From Cryobacterium sp. PH31-AA6 (GTDB taxonomy: Bacteria; Actinomycetota; Actinomycetes; Actinomycetales; Microbacteriaceae): DNA of 64,000 nt. Position numbers and translations under genes: made by a program. The first letter of the stretch is position 1, and every line of letters begins with the position of its first letter. Under the pieces are notes generated by a model that saw only the letters and a list, made by a program, of their open reading frames with translations, ran no database searches and was not told where the DNA came from. Shown here piece after piece: positions 46,479-53,596 of this stretch. The stretch lies in NCBI RefSeq assembly GCF_030063195.1, contig NZ_JASISS010000004.1:62001-126000 (forward strand), given 5' to 3'.

Positions 46479-49171
46479 TTTCTCTTGCCCCCGTTTGTTG
46501 CTTCGTCCGCGGTCATTTTTTCATACATGCTAAAGAGGTCAGACAGCCGCTGCTCGTCTGTCTCGTACTCGCTCTTGGAGTAGACCGAGTCAACGAGTGC
46601 GTCAACGTCGGCGTGGGCAGAGCGCAGGTCTGCAGGCATTAGGTCTGGGTCGTAGAGTTCGGCGAGGGTCTGTTCGCAGTGATACTCCCGGACGTCTAAC
46701 ACCCGCAGCGCAGCTGCCGCGAGCCGTTGCTTCACCGCTTCCGAGAGCGGCGGCATCGGGAAGTTGTTGTACACAATCGTGTTTGAGTAGCGGAAATCCG
46801 TCTTCATCTTTCCCCCTACAGCTCGCGTCCAGGCCATGTGTGTCCGCGATGTCAACAAAGCGAACACCCATGGTTCAGCGTTGTAAACCGCGTAGGCGGC
46901 ATCGGACACTACCGTGTCCGTTCCGAGATATCCGATTGGGATGTACTCTCGCCGCTCCGACGATACGCGAGGAACAATAACAGATTCGGTCTCTCGGAAG
47001 GCGACGTGCCAGAATCTAAAAGGGGAACTCGCTAGGGAACTTGTGTTCTTCGAGGTGCTTTCCGATCGGAAGGCGCGGACGTGATCAAATCGGCGTTTCA
47101 GCAGCGGATCTAACTCGGCTTGGGCAGCCTCCGCCTTGGTTACCCATATACAGAATCGATACCGATCATGTATCAACTCAACTGAACCCATAAAGCGTTT
47201 GATATATTTCGAAGCTTCTGGAGCGGATTCCACAAGTTCAGACAACTCGTTTGGCTCCAGTACGAGAGATCCGTCATCCTTCGGCACGGAGCCTAGCGCC
47301 ATGGTGGGGAGAGGTGATAGTGGCTTCATCCGACGGGTCATCGAAATATTCGCAGCATCTGCGAGATAGCCATTTATGTTCGAAACTTCGATTTGCAGCC
47401 CGTCAGTGTAGATGTATTTGGTCCCCCGCCTTGCGGCGCGCAGGTTGATGACCGCCACTGTAACTCCCGCATTACGCTTTGCGTTGTTCTCCCATTTGAA
47501 AGACGTGTAGGCATATCCGATTTCCAAACCTTGGGCGAAAATCGGCGGAAACATAAGGCCAACGTGCTCCCCTTGCGAGACCGAATTGGTTGTCACGAAA
47601 GCTAGCTCTGCTTTTGTGCTCTCAATGTAGTCGGCGCCTTTGACGAACCAAAGAGCTATGTAGTCAAGATCCTTGGAATATGGGCGATTTCCAAAGACAA
47701 ACGGGTAATCACTTTTCATTGTTACACCCTGAGATTTACCACCTTTATAGGGCGGATTGCCGATGAGGTAGATCTCATCTTTCCCACTGTTAGGGCAGAT
47801 TTGCCGCCAGTCCATACGGGTGGCGTTGCCAAGGTGAATTTGCCCTGTCTCTTTGAGTGGAATAAGCGGGATTGCGAGGTTGAACTTCTCTCTGAATTCT
47901 TCGTTCATTTGGTGCTTGGCAATCCACAGCGCAAGAATCGCCACCTCAACGGCGAAGTCATCGATCTCGATTCCGTAGAAGCTCTCGACGTTGATCTTGG
48001 ACTCGGCATAAATGATCTGGTGGTCGACGTCGATACTGGCATATCGCTCCAAAATCGCGTGCTCCAGGCGCCGCAGTTCTTTATAGGCGATGACCAGAAA
48101 GTTGCCTGACCCGCAAGCTGGATCGAAGATCTTGATCAAGCTGATGCGCTCTAACAGCGCCGCGAGCTTTTTCTTCGAGTTGTACGCCGTGTCGAACTCG
48201 CCCTTCAGCGCGTCGAGAAAGAGCGGCTCGATGGTCTTGAGGATGTTAGGCACGGACGTGTAGTGCTGGCCAAGGTCGGAGCGCTTGCCTGGAGTCACGA
48301 TTGCCTGGAACATCGACCCAAAGATGTCGGGATTGATCTCACGCCAGATCAGTGAGCCAGATTCGATTAGCAGGTCTCGTGCCCTCTTCGTGAACGCCGG
48401 CACGATGTGTTCGCTGTCAATGGCGAAGAGCCGACCATTGACATAGGGAAAGCCAGCAAGGTGAGCTGGCTTGTCGCTTACCCGCTCGGTGTCGAGCGCC
48501 GTAAATAGTTCGGTCAGGAATTCGGCCATATCTGAACCATCGGGCTGCGTGTGTGAGCCCACGGCGTTCGTGAACTGGCTTTCATTGAAGATTCGGGTAT
48601 CTTCGGCAAAGAAACAGAACAGGAGCCGAATGAAGAAGACGTTGAGGGCGTGACGGCCGTGCGGCAGATCCAACAGCTCGGGATTGACCAGGAGAAGTTC
48701 GTCAAAGAGTCTGCCCATTCGCTCGGCAGCCTTTACGTCGGCGTGAGCTTCGGCGACGTACTGGGCCTTTTCCATGCCGGCCCAGGGGAGAAAGAACGTG
48801 AAGTGCTTACCAATGTCCCGGATCGGGATCATCAGGTTCTCACCGGTCTTGGTGTCCACGGCAAGCAGCTCAGTGTAATCCGTGACGATCACGAACCGAG
48901 TGTTGTGCCGGACCACGGTAGGTGAAGTTCGCAGGCTGTCGATGACAGTGAGCGGGTCGCCTGTGGTCTCACGGAAGTAGACGACGTTCTTCTGCGCCAC
49001 GTCCTGAGTCTTGTCTTCAGCGACGTTGAGTGAACCGTTTCGGAGTCGAGTGACATTGCTCTGCGAACGCCCGTAAGCAAGGAGCAATTCGAAAATGAAC
49101 TCGCGATCGTAAGACTCCCGACCGCCCATCGGGGCGACGCGTTCTTCGACGGCCTTGAGGTTGAGCTTCAC
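46475..49171 (-). CDS. MmeI-like N6-adenine DNA methyltransferase
   Basis: First gene of the operon, 898 aa. SAM-binding motif I DPACGSGNF (350-358), catalytic motif IV NPPY (472-475) and the upstream IFGSMFQAIV-GQHYTS block are those of the MmeI/type IIL and Eco57I group. The final 250 residues resemble the target-recognition and C-terminal modules (YFRFCIWV-type region, NTIVYNNFPMP). The N-terminal 190 residues lack the D...ExK nuclease of true MmeI, so cutting must come from the partner genes. GTG 49171 follows AAGGA by 7 nt. G+C and codon choice are lower than in the core genome (for example many ATT, TTT and AAA codons), a sign of transfer. Confidence 0.85.
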   Translation of the reverse strand: MKLNLKAVEERVAPMGGRESYDREFIFELLLAYGRSQSNVTRLRNGSLNVAEDKTQDVAQKNVVYFRETTGDPLTVIDSLRTSPTVVRHNTRFVIVTDYTELLAVDTKTGENLMIPIRDIGKHFTFFLPWAGMEKAQYVAEAHADVKAAERMGRLFDELLLVNPELLDLPHGRHALNVFFIRLLFCFFAEDTRIFNESQFTNAVGSHTQPDGSDMAEFLTELFTALDTERVSDKPAHLAGFPYVNGRLFAIDSEHIVPAFTKRARDLLIESGSLIWREINPDIFGSMFQAIVTPGKRSDLGQHYTSVPNILKTIEPLFLDALKGEFDTAYNSKKKLAALLERISLIKIFDPACGSGNFLVIAYKELRRLEHAILERYASIDVDHQIIYAESKINVESFYGIEIDDFAVEVAILALWIAKHQMNEEFREKFNLAIPLIPLKETGQIHLGNATRMDWRQICPNSGKDEIYLIGNPPYKGGKSQGVTMKSDYPFVFGNRPYSKDLDYIALWFVKGADYIESTKAELAFVTTNSVSQGEHVGLMFPPIFAQGLEIGYAYTSFKWENNAKRNAGVTVAVINLRAARRGTKYIYTDGLQIEVSNINGYLADAANISMTRRMKPLSPLPTMALGSVPKDDGSLVLEPNELSELVESAPEASKYIKRFMGSVELIHDRYRFCIWVTKAEAAQAELDPLLKRRFDHVRAFRSESTSKNTSSLASSPFRFWHVAFRETESVIVPRVSSERREYIPIGYLGTDTVVSDAAYAVYNAEPWVFALLTSRTHMAWTRAVGGKMKTDFRYSNTIVYNNFPMPPLSEAVKQRLAAAALRVLDVREYHCEQTLAELYDPDLMPADLRSAHADVDALVDSVYSKSEYETDEQRLSDLFSMYEKMTADEATNGGKRK

Positions 49172-49419
49172 AGGTGATTCCTTTTTTACGTAACTACATT
49201 CTTGCGACTACCGCCGACATCAGATATTTCAAGCTTATTGGCCTTCCTTGGGCGCCGCCGTACCTGCGTCTGCCCTTCCGCGGGAGACAACCGCCACTGG
49301 TCGAGCCGACGTGATGCGGGGCGGAGTCTCCAACCATTAGGTCCCGGCTCGTAGCGGCCGCCACGGGCGCCCCGGGAGTGAGCGTGACAACGCTTCACCT
49401 TGACGAAAGGAACTCACCC

Positions 49420-49533
49420 ATGACTGCACCGACCCAGACACCGCATTGCCGTCCCATGCGGGCCGAGCAACTTCCAGAGAATGCACCAGTAAGGATCGGC
49501 TGCCGCGCCGGTGTGGAAGAAGACGCGCTGTGA
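49420..49533 (+). CDS. Very small hypothetical protein (37 aa)
   Basis: ATG 49420 is preceded by AAAGGA at good distance. The product (MTAPTQTPHCRPMRAEQL and onward) has two Cys and no domain. Its TGA overlaps the GTG of the next small gene (GTGA), so the two look like a coupled pair; coding status rests on that alone. Confidence 0.4.
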   Translation: MTAPTQTPHCRPMRAEQLPENAPVRIGCRAGVEEDAL

Positions 49534-49721
49534 GTGCCGCGAGCAACGTCCGGAGCCATGCGGAGGCTTTTCACTGGTGGCTCGGGGCGCCCGGGCTCGC
49601 GGACGATGCAGCCAAGCTACGCGATCTAGTCGCACTCCGTGACGCGACCGTGGAGTTGATCGAAGAGAGCATGCGGCATCGAGTCGGCCCGGCACCGAGT
49701 ATTTCGTCAGACAAATCCTGA
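49530..49721 (+). CDS. Small hypothetical protein (63 aa), alpha-helical
   Basis: Starts at GTG overlapping the previous stop. The product has AFHWWLGAPGLADDAAKL followed by an amphipathic helix DLVALRDATVELIEESMRHRV. Codon pattern is good and a terminator follows at 30 nt. I recall similar small proteins in actinobacteria but no function. Confidence 0.45.
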   Translation: MSAASNVRSHAEAFHWWLGAPGLADDAAKLRDLVALRDATVELIEESMRHRVGPAPSISSDKS

Positions 49722-49751
49722 TTCCGCTTCGGAGCAGTAGAGGGAATATCG

Positions 49752-49786
49752 GAAAGGGCCCGTTTCCGCGGGTCCTTTCGTTTTTC
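49752..49786 (+). terminator. Rho-independent terminator of the small-gene pair
   Basis: GAAAGGGCCCG pairs with CGGGTCCTTTC (one mismatch) around a short loop and is followed by TTTTT. It lies 30 nt after the stop at 49,721. Confidence 0.8.
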
Positions 49787-49889
49787 GATAATCGCTGAGC
49801 TGTTCGCCTTCGACGAAAAGCAGGTCTCCGGAATAGAGCAGCAGCCTGCACTTCATCAGAATCGCGGAGTAAGCGCTGCGCCTTGTGTC

Positions 49890-49978
49890 TGATAATGATC
49901 ACTCTCCCGGGCGTACCTCGCACAAACCCGAGTGTCTGATAAAGTTATCATCCGCCGCCCGCGTTGATAAAGTTATCA
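49890..49978. repeat. Repeated TGATAA-box palindromes ahead of the Fic remnant
   Basis: TGATAAAGTTATCA occurs twice, at 49,937-49,950 and 49,965-49,978, with 28-bp spacing and a shared CCGCCGC tail; each has perfect 6-nt arms around AG. A related TGATAATGATCA lies at 49,890-49,901. Helical phasing (28 bp is near 2.7 turns) and position 30 nt before the Fic remnant suggest operator sites for a toxin-antitoxin-like regulator. Confidence 0.6.
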
Positions 49979-50009
49979 GCCGCCGCGTAACGCTCGAAAA
50001 AGCTCGTCC

Positions 50010-50273
50010 ATGCCCGGATTTGACAGTATCTCCGGATCTGCCGCCGCCGCACTGATTCAGGCGTTCTATGACCACGCAGTGATGAGTGCAGCCGAGATCG
50101 AGGCACGGTCCGGCTCCGTTGCTTCCCAGGCATAACGGGCCATCGACCAGCTCACCCGAGCGGGGTACATCCAGGAAATCACCGGGCGCAAAAAGAACCG
50201 CGTGTGGGCTGCGTCAGAGGCGCTGGCCGAGCCGAATAATCTTCGCCGACGCATCCGGGCCGCAATGGCGTGA
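50010..50273 (+). pseudogene. Remnant of a Fic-family C-terminal domain with a nonsense codon
   Basis: From ATG 50010 the frame gives AAALIQAFYDHAVMSAAEIE, then a TAA at 50,133, then AIDQLTRAGYIQEITGRKKN and WAASEAL. This is the winged-helix tail that follows the catalytic core in many Fic/DOC AMP-transferases. The core motif HPFxxGNGR is missing. The in-frame TAA sits where a TCA (Ser) would be natural, one base different. Confidence 0.6.
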
Positions 50274-50546
50274 CAGTCAGCTTCGAGAACGCAGTAGCCA
50301 ACGAGGGAATCTCGCGTCTGGTACGTGATGCCGCAGCGGGCCTTCACCCGAGAGATTCCTGGACACCTGATTCATTGGGGAATCATGTGTCTTATGGAGG
50401 TATCAGCCTCACAGCCCGCTTGGAGGACTCGACGGATCTCGATGTGCCACTTGTATTTGTCCTCGGTCGAACTGAGCCGACGGGGTCTGACACGCCTCGT
50501 ACGATGTGTGTCATCAACCTTTCAACAGCAGCGCGAAGGAGTCCGA

Positions 50547-51206
50547 ATGCCTGACGCAATGATCCAGGTGCGAGTCGACGCCGACCTCTTTGAAGCCGCG
50601 AAAGCAGCTGGTGCGGCTGCCGGCCGCAGCGCGGCGGCGCAGATCCGCCACTGGGCCGGGATCGGGCGCGCACTCGAGACGCGCGAGCTACTCGAAGACG
50701 CTCAGGACGTAGCTGCTTTCGACGCGTCAATGGCTGAAGAGTGCGCGAATATTCCCTGGGCGCCGGTCGAAGCCACAGAGAAGGCTCAACGCGCTGCCCA
50801 GATAGAAGGCTTTGCCAAGCTCCGCGAGCTGGATGAAGCTCTCGAAGAGCCTGAATACGTGGAGACGGAGCCGAGTATCCGGGAGGTCACAAGGCGTCTG
50901 AACGCCGCCCTGGGCGACACGCTCGTCGCAGCGCTGGCTGGCTCGGACGATCCCAAGGCTCCGCACGAGTGGGCCAAAGAAGACAGCCTCCTGCCAGGTA
51001 ACGGAATCATAACCCGGCTCGCTTTTGCGTACGCGCAGTGGCAGAAGATCGCGGAGTACGAGGGTGAGCGTGTCGCCAGGATGTGGTTCGTCGGCGCCAA
51101 CCCGTGGCTGGACAACGACACCCCAGCAAACGCGATCCGTGAAGGCCACCATGAGGAGGTCGCCCGCGCTGCGCAGGCTCTCATCGACGATTCGTTCAGC
51201 GGCTGA
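50547..51206 (+). CDS. ParD-like ribbon-helix-helix protein with MbcA/Xre-type toxin-binding C-terminus
   Basis: Probable antitoxin-like DNA-binding protein, 219 aa. The N-terminus IQVRVDADLFEAAKAAGAAA and RSAAAQIRHWAGIGRALE is a ParD-type ribbon-helix-helix. The C-terminal part (LNAALGDTLVAALAGSDDP, RMWFVGANPWLDNDTPANAI, HHEEVARAAQALI) follows the DUF2384/MbcA pattern that binds RES-domain toxins. ATG 50547 has GAAGGAG 5 nt upstream. No RES or other toxin gene is next to it; downstream is the IS-broken XRE gene. It may be an orphan or a stand-alone regulator. Confidence 0.65.
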   Translation: MPDAMIQVRVDADLFEAAKAAGAAAGRSAAAQIRHWAGIGRALETRELLEDAQDVAAFDASMAEECANIPWAPVEATEKAQRAAQIEGFAKLRELDEALEEPEYVETEPSIREVTRRLNAALGDTLVAALAGSDDPKAPHEWAKEDSLLPGNGIITRLAFAYAQWQKIAEYEGERVARMWFVGANPWLDNDTPANAIREGHHEEVARAAQALIDDSFSG

Positions 51207-51493
51207 CTCAGTCTGACTAGCGACGATGTCGCTCGCCACAGATGGCTATTGTGGCGGTCATCGTCGTCGTCGCTAGTTCCGGAGGTTGTTGACGGCCAGA
51301 TAGCTCCCCAATACGATCCTCAGATCCGCATGCGAGATCAGTCAGGATTTCGCCGGCTGGCGGAAGATCCGGGGGCTCACGGCCGCGCAGGTTGCAGACC
51401 AAGCCGACATTAACCGGCATACGCTCCGCAAGCTCGAGCACGGAGACCCCGGCGTGAGATTCCACGTCGCGGTTCGCGTAGCTCGTGCCTTAG

Positions 51494-52951
51494 CCTCAAT
51501 ACCGTTCAGTTAAGCATTCTCGTGTTACGTTGTGGCTATGGCGCGTACAGGGTGGGTGAAGCCGGTCTCGGACCGTCGGTTGTCGGATTTGGTATCGGTC
51601 GGCTTGTTGACCCGTGTGTTCCCGGCTGATGTCATCGACGAGGTGGTCCAGGCCGCGGGGCGGACGGAGCAGCGTAACCGGGCGTTGCCGGCACGGGTGA
51701 TGGCGTATTTCTCCATCGGGATGGGCCTGTATGCCGAAGCGTCCTACGAGGATGTGTTCGCTCAGCTGACGGATGGGCTGTCGTGGTCAACTGGCTGGTC
51801 CGAGACGTTTGCGCCGCCGTCAAAGTCGGCCATCTTTCAGGCGCGCAGGCGGCTGGGGTTCGAACCGGTGCGGGACTTGTTTGCCCGCGTAGCTCGGCCG
51901 CTGGCTGGGCCTGACACGCCGGGGTCGTGGCTGGCTGGGCGGCGTCTAATGTCCATCGACGGAACGATCCTGGATCTGGCCGACAGCGTGGTGAATACGG
52001 AGTTCTTTGGCCGGCCACCGGTCAGCCGTGGGGAGCAATCTGCTTTTCCGCAGGCACGCCTGGTGGCGCTGGCCGAGTGCGGAACGCATGCTGTTCTGGA
52101 CGCGGTGATGGGCCCGTGCACGATGTCAGAAATTGAACTCTCCCGGGAGCTGGCCGGCCGCTTCAAGCCGGGCATGCTGGTCCTCGCTGACCGCGGCTTC
52201 TACGGCTTCCGGTTGTGGGCACAGGCAGCAGCGACGGGCGCTGATCTGCTCTGGCGGGTCAAGACGAACCTCCGCCCCCGGCACCAGGAGACCCTCGCTG
52301 ACGGGTCCTGGCTGGCAACGATCATTCCGACCTCCGGCACGGGGCGGCAGTCGACGACACCGTTGACGGTTCGCGTCGTGGACTACACGATCGACGACGG
52401 ACGCGACAATCCTGACTCCTACCGGCTGCTGAGCACGATCTTGGATCCGGACGAGGCCTCGGCCGAAGAACTCGCGACCGTGTACTCCGAACGATGGGAG
52501 ATCGAGACGGTGTTCGACGAGTTGAAAACCCACCAACGCGGCCCGCGCATGGTGCTGCGGTCCAAATCCCCGGACCTGGTCAAGCAGGAAATCTGGGGCC
52601 ACCTGTGCTGCCACTACGCGATCCGCACCCTCATGGTCGAGGCCGCCCAGCACGCTCACCGCGACCCCGACCGGGTCTCCTTCATCGCCGCACTCCGCAT
52701 CGCCCGCCGTTCAGTGGCACAGGGCGATTTTTCCCCCTCCGCACCCTGACCACGCCACAGCAGTCTGGCGTCATGCCATCCGCGCCCTCATCCGAAGGCT
52801 GAATCCCGCGCGCCGACGAGGATCAAACCCTCGCGTCATCAAACGCAAGGTACCGAAATGGCCCGCCAAACGCTTCCACCACGCCCACTGGCCACAACCC
52901 GATCACGAGACAGAAATAACCATTCAAGTGCTTAACTGAACGGCATTGAGG
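51494..52951 (+). mobile_element. IS4-family insertion sequence (1458 bp)
   Basis: Ends are 23-bp inverted repeats (51,494-51,516 and 52,929-52,951) that differ at one base. A 5-bp direct repeat CTTAG (51,489-51,493 and 52,952-52,956) is the target duplication. Joining the flanks restores the XRE reading frame (ARAL-GLLEML), which confirms the exact edges. Confidence 0.92.
51538..52749 (+). CDS. IS4-family transposase, C-terminus frameshifted
   Basis: DDE transposase: Asp in MSIDGTILD, Asp in VLADRGFYGF and the YREK-type motif YSERWEIETVFDELKTHQRG. The N-terminal IS4 domain (TRVFPADVIDEVVQAAGRTE) is present. The frame ends early at 52,749. The natural tail, WRHAIRALIRRLNPARR to ITIQVLN, is found in another frame up to 52,939, so one or two frameshifts near 52,735-52,765 have cut about 60 residues. 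The catalytic residues are untouched, but activity is doubtful. Confidence 0.85.
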   Translation: MARTGWVKPVSDRRLSDLVSVGLLTRVFPADVIDEVVQAAGRTEQRNRALPARVMAYFSIGMGLYAEASYEDVFAQLTDGLSWSTGWSETFAPPSKSAIFQARRRLGFEPVRDLFARVARPLAGPDTPGSWLAGRRLMSIDGTILDLADSVVNTEFFGRPPVSRGEQSAFPQARLVALAECGTHAVLDAVMGPCTMSEIELSRELAGRFKPGMLVLADRGFYGFRLWAQAAATGADLLWRVKTNLRPRHQETLADGSWLATIIPTSGTGRQSTTPLTVRVVDYTIDDGRDNPDSYRLLSTILDPDEASAEELATVYSERWEIETVFDELKTHQRGPRMVLRSKSPDLVKQEIWGHLCCHYAIRTLMVEAAQHAHRDPDRVSFIAALRIARRSVAQGDFSPSAP

Positions 52952-52967
52952 CTTAGGGCTCCTCGAG

Positions 52968-53015
52968 ATGTTAACGCCAACCCAAAATGGCACCATTTTG
53001 GGTTGGCGTTAACAT
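52968..53015. repeat. 48-bp near-perfect palindrome (23-bp arms, 2-nt centre)
   Basis: Arm 52,968-52,990 is exactly complementary to 52,993-53,015, with CA between. It starts where the XRE gene loses its homology and lies 130 bp beyond the last gene of the recombinase operon. No T-run follows on either strand, so it does not look like an ordinary terminator. Likely a recombination end or a cruciform-forming site. Confidence 0.8.
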
Positions 53016-53143
53016 GGGCAATGGCGAGGACAGAAACCCCAGGCACAAATGGAAGTCGTCGACGTCAACAAGACCAGCGGGCGCGGTCCAGTGAGCACAT
53101 GCGGCATCCATATCTGGCTCCGATTGAGGATCACAGGGGTGAA

Positions 53144-53596
53144 TCAGCCAGTTCCGGCGTCGCGGCCGTTTACTACGTCGCTCACAAGCTCCTGATCAGT
53201 TCTACGGCCTATCGGGACAATCCCAGTTGCATTGCGAGAGTGGACTCTCCGTCTGAGGTCGTCGTTGTCTCTATGGAGTGAGGCGATCAGCATGATCGCG
53301 GCGGAGAGCTGTTCGCGCGTTTCACGCAGCGCCCTCGTCGCATCCCGTAACGCGACCTTGTCAGTCTGCACCTCACGAGACGTTGTGTCAGAGGGGTGGG
53401 GAGTACGGACCGAACCTACGAAGCTGTCCCACTCCGCCAGTACTTCTTTCTCCCTATTCATTGTCGCTCGGCTCACCTGTGCCTCTGTGTAGAGGTTCTT
53501 CTTGGAGAGGGTACCGTCGGTGAAGAGTGCTTTGCCGTTTAGGAGCCGCTGCATCGCAGATCGCAAACGCGACTCGGAGGTGATGCGAGTGGGCAT
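53144..53596 (-). CDS. Small TnpC-like protein of the recombinase operon
   Basis: Fourth gene of the recombinase operon, 150 aa. Residues 5-60 suggest a helix-turn-helix (LYTEAQVSRATMNREKEVLAEW); residues 75-115 are a likely coiled coil (LRDATRALRETREQLSAAIM). Size, place and the coil match TnpC of Tn554, an accessory factor for orientation and efficiency of transposition. ATG 53596 overlaps the preceding stop (TGATG). Confidence 0.65.
   Translation of the reverse strand: MPTRITSESRLRSAMQRLLNGKALFTDGTLSKKNLYTEAQVSRATMNREKEVLAEWDSFVGSVRTPHPSDTTSREVQTDKVALRDATRALRETREQLSAAIMLIASLHRDNDDLRRRVHSRNATGIVPIGRRTDQELVSDVVNGRDAGTG

Larger units (their letters stand above)
51330..53012 (+). pseudogene. 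XRE-family helix-turn-helix gene, frameshifted and split by an IS
   Basis: Without the IS and its duplicated CTTAG, the frame reads QDFAGWRKIRGLTAAQVADQ, INRHTLRKLEHGDPGVRF, VARALGLLEML, a HipB/XRE-like DNA-binding protein. A one-base loss after ATGCGAGA separates the start from the coding frame. After GLLEML the sequence runs into the 48-bp palindrome and stops at 53,012, so the natural 3' end also seems to have been removed by the recombinase module. Confidence 0.6.

Noticed and set aside
50270-50554. Plus-strand frame of 94 codons between the Fic remnant and the ParD-like gene
   Set aside because: Starts on the Fic stop and reads in a mixed codon pattern with no recognisable domain; it ends just inside the next gene. 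Not enough support.
52126-52659. Minus-strand frame inside the IS
   Set aside because: Antisense of the transposase catalytic region; no independent support.
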